Source: Bog-159 sp963707465
Lineage (GTDB): Bacteria > Acidobacteriota > Terriglobia > Bryobacterales > Bryobacteraceae
NCBI GenBank assembly: GCA_963707465.1
Contig: CAVPQK010000015.1
Location: 434,001-498,000, forward strand
Direction of reading: 5' to 3'
DNA length: 64,000 nt
The notes beneath the pieces were generated by a model, which saw nothing but the letters and a program-made list of their open reading frames with translations, was not told the DNA's origin and searched no databases. The position numbers and the translations under genes were made by a program. Numbering within the stretch: the stretch's first letter is position 1; each line of letters opens with the position of its first letter. Of the stretch, positions 14,236 to 23,017 are shown piece after piece.

Positions 14236-16871
14236 CTAACCCCCCTAGCCCCCAGCCCCCAGTTCCCAGCTCTCGGCCCCCAGCCCCTAGCCCCCAGCCC
14301 CCAGCCCCCGGCTTTCAGCCCCCAGCCCCTCTCAAGATCGCCTGGCGCGACATCCGCTCCGCCCCCGCCAAATTCCTCTTCGTCATCCTGGCCGTCGCTG
14401 TAGGCGTCGGCGCTCTCACCGGCGTGCGCTCCTTCAGTCGCGCCTTCCACAATTTGCTGTTGCTCCAGGCCCGCACCCTGATGGCCGCCGACCTCTCCTT
14501 GCGCGTCTTCGGCGAGCCCACCCCGGAGCAGACCGCCGCCATGGCCGGCCTGGAACAACGCGGTGTGCGCCGCACGTCCGTCACCGAAACCCTTACCATG
14601 GCCAATACGGCCGAGGTTCCGGAGCCCTTGCTGGTTTCCGTGAAGGCCATCGATCCGGCCGTATACCCTTTTTATGGCGAGGTCACCCTCAACCCGCCCG
14701 GCCGCTTGCGCGCCATCCTCGACAGCCGCTCGGCCGCCGTTTCCGAAGATCTGCTCTTCCGTCTCAAGACGCGCGTAGGCGGCAGCCTGCGGCTGGGCGG
14801 CCAGGAGTTTCGCATCGCCGCGCTGCTGGTCTCCGAGCCCGACCGACTCACCGGCAGCATCAACATCGGGCCGCGCGTCATGATCAGCCGCGCCGGTCTC
14901 GACCGCACCGGCTTGATCAGCCTCGGCAGCCGCGCCGCCGAGCACTTCCTGTTTCTTCTTCCACCCGGCAGCCCGGACGTGCAGCAGGTGCGCAACGTCC
15001 TGAAACAAGCCTTCCCCGAGGGCCTGATCGCCGATTACCGTGAGACGCACCCCATCGTCACCCGCGGCCTGGAGCGCTCCACCACCTTCCTCAGCCTCAT
15101 CAGCCTGATCGCGCTCATCGTGGGCGCGCTGGGCGTGGCCACGGCCATGCACGCCCACCTGCAGCAGAAGATGGATACCATCGCCGTTCTGAAGTGCCTC
15201 GGCGCGCGCTCCGGGCAGGTGCTCGAAATCTACCTGGCGCAGACGCTGGCGCTGGGCCTTGCCGGCGGACTGCTGGGCATCGGCTTCGGCACGCTCGTGC
15301 AGCGCGCGTTCCCGGCTCTGATCGGCCGCTATTTTCCCGTGCCCCCGCACATGGGCTTGGATCTGGTTCCCGCCGCGCAGGGTCTGGCGATCGGCATCCT
15401 GACCACCCTCCTGTTCACCTTGCCCACCCTGCTGGGCATTCGCGAAATACGGCCGGCGGTCATCTTCCGCCGCGAGATGACCGAATCGCGCCCGGACTGG
15501 CTGCGCCGCTGGAGCCGCTCGCGCCAGGCTTTGGCCACCGCCGCCGCCATCCTGGTGGGCATCGGATTAATCGCCGCCTGGCTGGCCGGGACCACCCTGC
15601 GCGATTCCCTGCGCATCGGTGCATACTTCGCCGGCGGACTGCTGGTCAGCCTGCTGGCCATCGCTGCCATCGCCTGGCTCCTGTTGCGCGGTCTGCGCCT
15701 CCTGATGCGCGGCTCCGGACGGGCTCTGCCGGCGGCCCTGCGGCACGGCATCGCGAATCTCTACCGCCCCGGGAATCATGCGCAAACCGTGCTGGTCACC
15801 CTCGGCACCGGCGTCATGTTCACGCTCACCGTTTACCTGGTTCAGCACGCCGTGCTCACGGACATGGCGCAGAACGCGCCGCCCGGTATGCCCAATGTCT
15901 TTATGCTCGATATTCCGGACGCCCAGCGGCAGGCGCTCACGGATCTCCTGAAGCGGCAGAAAGGCATCGAAACCGCGCCGGAAATCGTGTCCTCGGTGGC
16001 CGTGCGGCTGACCTCGGTCAATGGCGTGCCCGTCGCTAACATGCACCTGCAGGAATGGGGACGCCGGTTCCTGCGCACCCGTTCGGTGACCACCGAGCCG
16101 GTCCGCCCGCGCGGCACCGAAATTCTCAGCGGCGCATGGTGGAGTGGACATTCGGCCATGCCGCAGGTGTGCGCTTCCGAAGAGGCCGCCCGCATCCTGC
16201 ATCTCAAGGCCGGTATGTCGCTCGAGTGGGCCATCTGGGGGCGGACCCTCCAGTCGCGCCTCGCCTGCATCCAGCGCACCGATTCCGTACGCATGAGTGC
16301 GCGCTTCGAATTCGTCTTCAGCCCCGGCAGCCTCGATGGTTTTCCGGCCATCTACTATGGCAGCCTCCGCGTGAAGCCGCGCGACGTGGCGGCCTTGCAG
16401 CGCGCCGTGTATGAAAAAATGCCAACTATCACCGTCATCAACATGGCCGACGTGCTCGAAATCGTGCAGCAGGTGGTGGACCAGATCGCGCTGGTGGTGC
16501 ATTTCGTTTCGGCATTTACCATCGTGGCCGGCGCCATCATTCTGGCCTCCAGCGTGGCGGGCACGCGCTTCGGCAGGGTGCGCGAAGTGGTCATCCTCAG
16601 GACCCTCGGCGCCACACGTCGCCGCGTGGCCGGAATCTTCTCCATGGAGTTTCTCATGCTCGGCGCGGCCGCGGGATTGCTCGGCAGCGCGCTCGCCACC
16701 GGCTTCACCGCGCTGGTGGTCAAGCGTCTATTAAAGGCGGACTTTCACTTCGACCCGGTGGCCGGCCTGTTCTCGATCGCCTTGACCGCATTGGTGGCGG
16801 TCGCGGCCGGATGGCTGGCCAGCTATCGCATATTGGGCCAAAAGCCGCTGGAGGTGCTGCGCGATGAGTGA
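14232..16871 (+). CDS. ybbP: FtsX-type ABC permease, YbbP-like, with Pro-rich N-terminus
   Basis: The 879-residue permease has the double FtsX arrangement of YbbP: a first helix (FLFVILAVAVGVGAL), a large periplasmic domain, three helices with the FtsX signature (ALGVATAMHAHLQQKMDTIAVLKCLGA), then a second copy ending VREVVILRTLGATRRRV and the last helices. Residues 4-33 are an unusual proline/serine run encoded by iterated AGCCCCCAGCCCCC sequence, probably a microsatellite expansion in the cytoplasmic tail. It overlaps the ATPase upstream (4 bases) and the unknown gene downstream (8 bases), so all three are one operon. Confidence 0.9.
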   Translation: MTNPPSPQPPVPSSRPPAPSPQPPAPGFQPPAPLKIAWRDIRSAPAKFLFVILAVAVGVGALTGVRSFSRAFHNLLLLQARTLMAADLSLRVFGEPTPEQTAAMAGLEQRGVRRTSVTETLTMANTAEVPEPLLVSVKAIDPAVYPFYGEVTLNPPGRLRAILDSRSAAVSEDLLFRLKTRVGGSLRLGGQEFRIAALLVSEPDRLTGSINIGPRVMISRAGLDRTGLISLGSRAAEHFLFLLPPGSPDVQQVRNVLKQAFPEGLIADYRETHPIVTRGLERSTTFLSLISLIALIVGALGVATAMHAHLQQKMDTIAVLKCLGARSGQVLEIYLAQTLALGLAGGLLGIGFGTLVQRAFPALIGRYFPVPPHMGLDLVPAAQGLAIGILTTLLFTLPTLLGIREIRPAVIFRREMTESRPDWLRRWSRSRQALATAAAILVGIGLIAAWLAGTTLRDSLRIGAYFAGGLLVSLLAIAAIAWLLLRGLRLLMRGSGRALPAALRHGIANLYRPGNHAQTVLVTLGTGVMFTLTVYLVQHAVLTDMAQNAPPGMPNVFMLDIPDAQRQALTDLLKRQKGIETAPEIVSSVAVRLTSVNGVPVANMHLQEWGRRFLRTRSVTTEPVRPRGTEILSGAWWSGHSAMPQVCASEEAARILHLKAGMSLEWAIWGRTLQSRLACIQRTDSVRMSARFEFVFSPGSLDGFPAIYYGSLRVKPRDVAALQRAVYEKMPTITVINMADVLEIVQQVVDQIALVVHFVSAFTIVAGAIILASSVAGTRFGRVREVVILRTLGATRRRVAGIFSMEFLMLGAAAGLLGSALATGFTALVVKRLLKADFHFDPVAGLFSIALTALVAVAAGWLASYRILGQKPLEVLRDE

Positions 16872-17787
16872 CGGCGCGCCGGCGGGCCCGCTCCACCAAT
16901 ATCTGCTGTCGCTGCCCGAGCGCGCGCTGCGCTCCATGAGCGCGTTGAGCGCCGGCCTGCTGCGCGAGCTGAGCGAAGTGGTGTTGCCGCGCGCCGTGCG
17001 CCGCACCCGCCTTTACACCGAACTGGTCGAAAACACGCTGCGCTTCCTGATCGAGAACGTCGGCCAGGTGGAAGGCGCTTATCCGCCGCAGGGCACGCTG
17101 GCGGATAACTTCGCCATGCGCCGCTTCGCCGGCAATGGCATCGAGCTGATCGGTCTGCTCACCATCAGCGCCTCGCCCGTCTGGGTGCTGGCCGCGCTGG
17201 CCGACCTGTCCGGTACCGGCCGCCAACTGATCCGCGAGATCGCCCAGAGCTTGAAGGAAGAAGGGCTGCTGGCCGCGGGCGCCGATTACGAAACCATCGA
17301 CCAGTTGTTGGATGGCCTGGAGGGCACCGCGGGCCGCCTGGCGCAAACCGCCAACACGCCGCCGCTGGACGTGCCGGGCCTGCGCCGCGAGTGGTCCGAT
17401 CTGCGCCGCGAGGCCGCCAAGATCCCTACGCCGCATCTGCCATCCGGCGACGCGCTGCGGCGAAGCTGGGAAGAATTGAAGGCTACCGCCGCCGCCGAGG
17501 GCCGTCCTGTCTTCCAGGTCTCGACGCTGATGGCCGTCTCAGCGGTGAGCCGGATTCCGGCCAACCTGCTTTGGCTCTCGCGCTGCGCCAAAGGAGCCGC
17601 CCGCCGCACCGGGCAGATCCTGGCCGGAGTCCTGCTGGATCATTACAGCGCCACCCTGAAAGAAATCCGGACCACGGGATATCTGGCGTATTGGGTGATC
17701 GAGTTCCGGCCGTATTTGAAAGCCGCCGCGTCGCAGTTCTCACCGCGCCGCGTGACTCTTACCGAACGCATGTTGGGGCGCGGGTAG
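16864..17787 (+). CDS. Unknown protein co-transcribed with ybbA-ybbP
   Basis: The 307-residue product is not recognised. It is largely alpha-helical and rich in Leu, Ala and Arg, with a central hydrophobic stretch (GIELIGLLTISASPVWVLAALADLSG) that could be one or two membrane segments. An amphipathic C-terminal part includes SAVSRIPANLLWLSRCAKGAARRTGQILAGVLLDHY. There is no signal peptide. It overlaps the permease by 8 bases, so it is surely made together with the ABC pair, and may be a peripheral partner of that transporter. A palindromic repeat follows the stop. Confidence 0.6.
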   Translation: MSDGAPAGPLHQYLLSLPERALRSMSALSAGLLRELSEVVLPRAVRRTRLYTELVENTLRFLIENVGQVEGAYPPQGTLADNFAMRRFAGNGIELIGLLTISASPVWVLAALADLSGTGRQLIREIAQSLKEEGLLAAGADYETIDQLLDGLEGTAGRLAQTANTPPLDVPGLRREWSDLRREAAKIPTPHLPSGDALRRSWEELKATAAAEGRPVFQVSTLMAVSAVSRIPANLLWLSRCAKGAARRTGQILAGVLLDHYSATLKEIRTTGYLAYWVIEFRPYLKAAASQFSPRRVTLTERMLGRG

Positions 17788-17797
17788 AAATTGTGGG

Positions 17798-17832
17798 GCA
17801 GGCCCTCGGCCTGCAGCGGCCTCTCAGGCCGC
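17798..17832. repeat. Dispersed double-hairpin repeat, copy 2
   Basis: GCAGGCC-CTC-GGCCTGC (17798-17814) and GCGGCCT-CTC-AGGCCGC (17816-17832) lie between convergent genes. It is nearly identical to the copy at 1599-1634. Here it could terminate transcription from both sides. Confidence 0.75.
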
Positions 17833-17855
17833 CCTCTTCCGGTGCAAGGCCTATC

Positions 17856-19571
17856 TCAGATCGTCTTCAGATACTCCATCAGCCCCGCCTTCTGATCCTC
17901 GGTCAGGTTGGTGCCGTACTTATCGCCGGCGTGCCCAGCATTGCCGTTTCCCGGTTGAGAGGTGTCAAAGATCCATCCGTTTCCGCCGGTTGAGTAACCA
18001 ACCTTCGCCGGATCGTATTCCCGATTTCCCACAACGAATTGCGCAGGCCGCTGAGCGGGGTGCAGCAGATGCCAAAGTGTCGGCACCGACCCATTGTGCA
18101 AGTATGGCGCCGTCGCCCAAACGCCGGTCAAAGGTCGCGCCAGGTATTGACCGGTGGCGCGCCAGATCACCGGGTTGGCATCCATCGTCGCCTGCGCAGC
18201 CACGGAGATCCCGTCGTCCACAAAGGCGCGCGCCTTCAGCCCGTCCAGGATCGGCTTGATCGCGGTGGGAAACGGTACACCCCCGGCGACGGGCTGGCCG
18301 AAGCTGTTGGCCCGTTGCGGGTCCGTCCCGACCTCCGCCAGCGTGTAGAGATGGTTCTGGTGGCAGTCGCGGCACCTGTCGTTGAAAATCTTCTCGCCCG
18401 CCGTGGCCTTCGCCTGGTCGATGGGTCCGAGAATATCGGCGGGCCATTTCGGCGCCTGCAGCTTGTGGGTCAGCACTTCGAGCCGGTGCAGATTCGCAAT
18501 CCGTAGCGTAGACTCGTAGGTCTTTTGATCGAACACCGCGCCCATTCCAAGGGCCTGTCCGATGTTCCGCTCCAGGATCGAGTTCGTGTTGCCGTCATAG
18601 TGTATCCAAACGGAATCCGTAACGGAGCGCTGTTGCGTCGTGTCGGGAACGTCCCAGATAAACGGGAAGCTCACCGGCGACTGCATCTTCATGTGGTACG
18701 CCGGGAACAGAAGTGTGCGGGCCGCGCCAAAAGCATCGATGCGGCCCGGCCCCGGCACGGTACTGTCTGACAGCAATGCTCCGTGCTTGAGGTAGGCTAA
18801 TCTCGCCTTCGCTAACGCGATGGCGCGCTGCCAGCTTGCCGCGAAGCTCTGGCCGCGAAGAGCGGCCGAGGCGTCCGCGCCGTCCGCAGTCTGCGACGAC
18901 ACGCTGTGAAAGTTCTTGTCATTCGTTGGGGCGGCGGCAACTTCGCCCCCTGTCTTCGCGGCGGGATCGGATGCGTAACTGGAAGCGTCCCCGGTTGGCT
19001 CGCCCGCATGCAGATCGCGGACCATGGCGATAGCCAGCTCAGCCAACTTCTTCGGATCGCGCACTGTGGCATCCAGTGAGTCCTTAAATTCCAACTGATA
19101 GCTCTGCAGGTCAATGAGCGACGGCGCGCCGTCGATCAGAAGGCTTTTTCCTTGATACGTCAGCTCGCCCACATGGCAGGCGGCGCAGTTGAACCCGACC
19201 ATTTCCAGGCCGGCGTGGCTCTTGTCGCGCGAATGGACCGTTGTGACGCCGATGGGCAATCCGTGAGGGTTGGTTTTCGCGTCGCTGCCGGGATCGGGAA
19301 TGAATCCGAAGCGCTCCATATTCTCAAGAAATGGCTTGCCGGTCTTCACGCTCACCACGTTTGCCAGCAGCACGTACGGCACAAGCTCGCTGCCCTCGGC
19401 GAGATGGTGGTACTCGGCGCGCTCGGCATCCGACCATCCATTTTGGCTCCAAATCACGGTTTCCGTGGTAGCGGAAGACGGCCGCTGCGGGGCAGATGGC
19501 TTGGACGCGCATCCAGCCAGGATTAAGGATCCGGCCATGGCGGTCAGAATCGGTAGCAGGCTCGGTCGCAT
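17856..19571 (-). CDS. Dihaem cytochrome c lipoprotein, RoxA/peroxidase-like
   Basis: The 571-residue protein has a lipoprotein signal (GSLILAGC, Cys21) and two haem-binding CxxCH motifs: CAACH at 129-133 and CRDCH near residue 410. The last part (ARPLTGVWATAPYLHNGSVPTLWHLL, then QFVVGNREYDPAKVGY) is the signature of the dihaem cytochrome group that includes the rubber oxygenase RoxA and related bacterial cytochrome c peroxidase-like enzymes. It acts outside the cytoplasmic membrane. Whether it is a peroxidase, an oxygenase or an electron carrier cannot be decided from sequence alone. No cytochrome maturation genes are nearby. Confidence 0.85.
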   Translation of the reverse strand: MRPSLLPILTAMAGSLILAGCASKPSAPQRPSSATTETVIWSQNGWSDAERAEYHHLAEGSELVPYVLLANVVSVKTGKPFLENMERFGFIPDPGSDAKTNPHGLPIGVTTVHSRDKSHAGLEMVGFNCAACHVGELTYQGKSLLIDGAPSLIDLQSYQLEFKDSLDATVRDPKKLAELAIAMVRDLHAGEPTGDASSYASDPAAKTGGEVAAAPTNDKNFHSVSSQTADGADASAALRGQSFAASWQRAIALAKARLAYLKHGALLSDSTVPGPGRIDAFGAARTLLFPAYHMKMQSPVSFPFIWDVPDTTQQRSVTDSVWIHYDGNTNSILERNIGQALGMGAVFDQKTYESTLRIANLHRLEVLTHKLQAPKWPADILGPIDQAKATAGEKIFNDRCRDCHQNHLYTLAEVGTDPQRANSFGQPVAGGVPFPTAIKPILDGLKARAFVDDGISVAAQATMDANPVIWRATGQYLARPLTGVWATAPYLHNGSVPTLWHLLHPAQRPAQFVVGNREYDPAKVGYSTGGNGWIFDTSQPGNGNAGHAGDKYGTNLTEDQKAGLMEYLKTI

Positions 19572-19636
19572 TGGTCAATTATACTCAGAACACCGGCGAC
19601 CCTTTGTAGGGGGCGAGCCCCCCGCCCCGCTCTCGC

Positions 19637-21196
19637 CTACCGAACCTCGTGCGCCAGCCCCTGCCGCCGCGCGGAATCGAAAACCGCTTGCAGCGCTTTG
19701 TCGATCTCGGCCGACGCGCGGTCCTGTGCCTGGTTCACCGTGTCCTGCTCGCGGTTGACCACGTCCTGCGCCCGGTTCACTTTATCCTGCTCGGCATTCA
19801 CGCCGCCCTGCTTCCGGTTCACGTCCGACTGTAGCTCGTTCACCCGCGACTGTGCCCCGCTTCCCTCGTTCACCAGGCCCTGTTGCCGGTTGACTTCAGC
19901 CTGCGCCCGATTCACGTCCCCTTGATGCCCGTTGACTTCCCCTTGCATTCGATTCACGTCCGCCTGATGGCCATTCACCACGCCTTGACGGCGGTTGACC
20001 TCGCGTTGCGGCCCCATGGCGTCCTCGAATTGAGCCAGCGTAGCGCTGTCGGTCACGATATAATCGCGGCCATCCTGCCGGAACCAGGCATAGTGCGATC
20101 CGTACTTCGCGCGCCAGTCTTTGAAGCGCCGTTCGTCCCGGCTGTCCCACGAGCCGCTCATACTGTCGCCTGAAACGATCAGGTATCGAGTGACCTTGGA
20201 TCCGTCGCGGGCGCCCGCTGCGGGAGCCTGCGCTTGCCCCGGGATGGCTGCGGCGGCCAGGAAAACTACTGCCGCCCCGAGCGCCAGAATAGTTGCCAGG
20301 CCGAATCGCGTCACCCCGCGCGAGAGGACGGTTCCGTCCAGAATGCGATCAATGCGGTCGTCTGCTTTTCCGTATCGAGCCATAGCTACTCCCTCCCAGT
20401 GCGTTGCCTGCATGCCACGCTCGATGAACTGCAGCAGCGTCTCGGCATAGGAAACGCGATCCTTGGTTGCCGCCAAAGCGGCGTCGTCACTGGCTTCCTC
20501 GGCCAGGCGCACCATCCTGTTGTGTATCCACCAGCTCAGCGGGCTGAACCAAAGCACGGCCCGGTGGAATGCCGAAAGCAATTGCACGGCGGGATCGTGC
20601 CGCCGAACATGCGATTGCTCGTGCGCCAGGATGGCCTCCAATTTCGCCGCGTCCCATTCGCGCCAATCCCGCGGCAGCACCACCAGCGGTCGGAACGGGC
20701 CGAGCGCTGCCGGCACGGTCAGATCGGAGGAGTCGTGGATCGGCAATCCTCCTTCGAGCCGCCGGCCCGTGGGTCGGCTCCGGCGCATCAGACGCCGGCT
20801 CAGGAGCAGTCCCGTAACCAGGCGCAATAAGAGGAAGCCCGCTCCCAGCGAGTACACGGCCAAAAGCAGCACCGGCCAGCGGGCAGGTTGGCGCCATTCG
20901 CCTATTTTCGGCAGTGGCGTGGCTGGCACGTGCATCGCAAAGCTGCTGGAGACCAGGCTGCGCGCGGCGGCCGAGGGCGCGCCGTGACCCGGCACTTCCG
21001 GCAGACTCACCGCGGGCAGGATCATATTCAGCACCGGGATCAGTAGCGAGCCGAACAGGACTGCGGTCCATGCGGCCAGCCTGACAGATGGATCCTTGAC
21101 GCGGAAGAGCCGCAACAGCACGGCCGCGGCGATCGCCACCACCGCCGAACGCAGTGCCCACGTCGCCAGAGATGCCAGAAAGAGCGTGATGGTCAT
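19637..21196 (-). CDS. BlaR1/MecR1-type M56 metallopeptidase with VN-heptad tail
   Basis: The 519-residue protein has an N-terminal membrane region (four helices) with the M56 zinc site HEQSH at 192-196 and the following FHRAVLWFSPLSWWIHNRMVRLAEEASDDAAL segment. A further membrane helix lies near 300 (FGLATILALGAAVVFLAAA). In place of a penicillin-binding sensor it carries a short globular part and then, at 398-491, thirteen units of about seven residues with the pattern V-N-x-x-Q-x-x. M56 proteins cleave their BlaI-type repressor after sensing an envelope signal. Its ATG overlaps the blaI stop by 4 bases, so the pair is one operon. Confidence 0.9.
   Translation of the reverse strand: MTITLFLASLATWALRSAVVAIAAAVLLRLFRVKDPSVRLAAWTAVLFGSLLIPVLNMILPAVSLPEVPGHGAPSAAARSLVSSSFAMHVPATPLPKIGEWRQPARWPVLLLAVYSLGAGFLLLRLVTGLLLSRRLMRRSRPTGRRLEGGLPIHDSSDLTVPAALGPFRPLVVLPRDWREWDAAKLEAILAHEQSHVRRHDPAVQLLSAFHRAVLWFSPLSWWIHNRMVRLAEEASDDAALAATKDRVSYAETLLQFIERGMQATHWEGVAMARYGKADDRIDRILDGTVLSRGVTRFGLATILALGAAVVFLAAAAIPGQAQAPAAGARDGSKVTRYLIVSGDSMSGSWDSRDERRFKDWRAKYGSHYAWFRQDGRDYIVTDSATLAQFEDAMGPQREVNRRQGVVNGHQADVNRMQGEVNGHQGDVNRAQAEVNRQQGLVNEGSGAQSRVNELQSDVNRKQGGVNAEQDKVNRAQDVVNREQDTVNQAQDRASAEIDKALQAVFDSARRQGLAHEVR
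19724..20005 (-). repeat. VNxxQxx heptad-repeat region
   Basis: This coding repeat gives thirteen V-N units at exact 7-residue spacing, except for one 10-residue unit containing EGSGAQ. Codons differ between units, so selection on protein, not recent DNA slippage, keeps the pattern. It predicts a long periplasmic coiled coil with buried asparagine positions. Confidence 0.8.
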
Positions 21197-21588
21197 ACCT
21201 TCTTCTCCTTACGCGCGGCGATCTTCGCCGCCAGTTGCCGCAGTTCTTGCGGTTTCAGCACCTGCCGATCCACCAGGCCGACCATCAATTCCTCGACCGA
21301 CCCGCCGCAGAACCGATCCACCAACTGCGCCACCACATCGGCGGCCACGTTGCGTGGGGTCTCCGATGCACGGTAAACGAAGGTGCGTCCCTCCACGGTG
21401 TGGGTCAGGTAGCCCTTCTCTTCCAGATGACGGAGAATAGTGCGGATGGTGGAGTCCTTCAGAGGGCGCTGGCTCGCCAGACCTTCGCGGCAGACTTCGG
21501 CGGTCGCATCGGGGTGCGTCCAGACAAAATCCATGACCAGTTGTTCGAGCTGGGTGAGGGCGGCGCGGCTTTTGGCAATGTTAAACAT
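21193..21588 (-). CDS. blaI: BlaI/MecI-family repressor
   Basis: The 131-residue protein from the ATG at 21588 has the BlaI winged helix (LTQLEQLVMDFVWTH, then LKDSTIRTILRHLEEKGYLTHTVEGRTFVYRA) and the C-terminal dimerisation helix (LVDRFCGGSVEELMVGLVD). These repressors are cleaved by the partner M56 peptidase, whose gene overlaps by 4 bases. A promoter TTGACA-N17-TATAGT (21602-21630) and two dyads sit directly upstream, so it probably represses itself. An upstream in-frame start would place coding sequence over that promoter, which argues for 21588. Confidence 0.92.
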   Translation of the reverse strand: MFNIAKSRAALTQLEQLVMDFVWTHPDATAEVCREGLASQRPLKDSTIRTILRHLEEKGYLTHTVEGRTFVYRASETPRNVAADVVAQLVDRFCGGSVEELMVGLVDRQVLKPQELRQLAAKIAARKEKKV

Positions 21589-21589
21589 T

Positions 21590-21599
21590 ATAACGTTAT
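21590..21599. promoter_or_regulatory. Palindrome ATAACGTTAT, probable BlaI operator
   Basis: This perfect 10-bp palindrome ends one base before the blaI ATG, and covers the predicted transcription start. A second dyad, AACT-N5-AGTT (21601-21613), overlaps the -10 box. Repressor binding here would block initiation. The same 10-mer lies ahead of the VWA-like gene at 1240-1249. Confidence 0.55.
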
Positions 21600-21601
21600 C
21601 A

Positions 21602-21630
21602 ACTATAACAGTTGAAGGGGCCGCTGTCAA
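21602..21630 (-). promoter_or_regulatory. Sigma-70-type promoter of blaI-M56
   Basis: On the minus strand TTGACA (21630-21625) and TATAGT (21607-21602) are separated by 17 bases. Transcription would start within about 10-13 bases of the ATG, giving a nearly leaderless message. Confidence 0.7.
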
Positions 21631-21765
21631 GAGTATACGTGTACTTCAGGCAACTTCCGTTTTGCTTGTTTTATCCGCGTTCATCTGCGGCCAATATCCT
21701 GTTTTGATTTTCCCGCCGGCCCGGATGGATCGCCAATCAGGTAGCATGACTTAAGTGGAGGAAGA

Positions 21766-22992
21766 ATGCGCCCCAGCCGCGTTGTCCTATCGTGGGCCTT
21801 TTGTTTGATCGCCGCAGCGATCCTGGCCCGAGCTGTTCCCTTTGACGAAATCTCCGAGCGGGCGCGTGCCCTGCACTTCTCCTCCATCGTGCTCGACACG
21901 CATGACGACACCACGCAGCGTTTCTTCTCGACGGACTTTGATCTCGGCCGACGCAATCCGGGCGGTCACGTCGACATCCCTCGCATGCACGAAGGCGGCA
22001 TGAACGCCATCTTCTTCTCCATCTGGATCGACGGCAGCATTATGGGCCCGCCCGCCGTGCAAGAAGCCCTCGACCAGATAGACGCCGTCCGCGAATATGC
22101 CCGGAAATATTCGAACGACATGGCGCTCTCGCGCACCGCCGATGACGTTCGCCGCGCCCACGCGCAAGGCAAAATCGCCGCGCTCATGGGCGTGGAAGGC
22201 GGCCATATGATCGGCAACGACATCCGTATCGTGCGGATCTTTGCCGATCTCGGCGTGCGCTACATGACCCTCACTCACTTTCTCAATGACGAGTGGGCGG
22301 ACTCCTCTACGGACAAGCCGGCTCACAACGGGCTAACCGATTTCGGCAAGGATATCGTCCGCGAAATGAACCGTCAGGGCATTCTGGTGGACATTTCGCA
22401 TGTTAGCGATAAGACTTTTTACGACGCGCTCGAGGTCAGCAAAGCGCCGCTCATCGCTTCTCACTCCTCCTGCCGCGCCCTTTGCAATCACGTGCGCAAC
22501 ATGAGCGACGACATGATCAAGGCGTTGGCCGCCAAAGGCGGCGTCATCCAGATTAACTACGAAAAGAGCTTCATCGACCAGGCTTATAAAGATGCCTACG
22601 ACAAAGAAACCGGCGGGGTCGCCGCGCACTTAACCGATCTCACCAAGGGCTGCCATGACGATGAAGCTTGCATCTCACGCGAAATGGCCAAACTGCAAGA
22701 GAGGTTGACCGCGGAGGGAAAGCTTCCGCACGTCAGTTGGGAGAGAATCATCGACCACATCGATCACGCCGTAAAACTCGTTGGCGCAGATCACGTCGGC
22801 CTCGGCTCGGATTTTGATGGCGCCGATATGCCGGAGGGAATGGAAGATTGCTCCAAGCTGCCCAAGATCACCGAGGCCCTGCTGCGGAGGGGCTATTCCG
22901 AGGACGACATTCGAAAAATCCTCGCCGGGAATACGCTGCGTGTCATGGAACAGGCCGAGCGCGTGAGCCGGGAACTGCAATCGCAGCAATAA
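21766..22992 (+). CDS. M19 membrane dipeptidase
   Basis: The 408-residue enzyme starts 4 bases after GGAGGAAG and has a signal peptide (VVLSWAFCLIAAAILARAVP). The M19 renal-dipeptidase zinc ligands are visible in order: DTHDD, GVEGGH with the bridging Glu, the two late histidines (DISHVSD and IASHSSCRAL) and the SDFDG aspartate. These enzymes hydrolyse dipeptides, including D-amino-acid-containing ones, in the periplasm. It stands alone between the blaI operon and a convergent gene. Its usual length is about 370-410, so it is complete. Confidence 0.92.
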   Translation: MRPSRVVLSWAFCLIAAAILARAVPFDEISERARALHFSSIVLDTHDDTTQRFFSTDFDLGRRNPGGHVDIPRMHEGGMNAIFFSIWIDGSIMGPPAVQEALDQIDAVREYARKYSNDMALSRTADDVRRAHAQGKIAALMGVEGGHMIGNDIRIVRIFADLGVRYMTLTHFLNDEWADSSTDKPAHNGLTDFGKDIVREMNRQGILVDISHVSDKTFYDALEVSKAPLIASHSSCRALCNHVRNMSDDMIKALAAKGGVIQINYEKSFIDQAYKDAYDKETGGVAAHLTDLTKGCHDDEACISREMAKLQERLTAEGKLPHVSWERIIDHIDHAVKLVGADHVGLGSDFDGADMPEGMEDCSKLPKITEALLRRGYSEDDIRKILAGNTLRVMEQAERVSRELQSQQ

Positions 22993-23017
22993 GACCCCAG
23001 TCAGCCGGATCGCAACT

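Noticed and set aside
14175..15350. 391-codon open frame antisense to the ybbA/ybbP-like genes
   Set aside because: Low-complexity Gly/Ala/Arg translation with no motif, and the plus strand is unquestionably coding.
19649..19925. Plus-strand frames opposite the VN heptads
   Set aside because: They are periodic mirrors of the heptad codons and carry no start signal.
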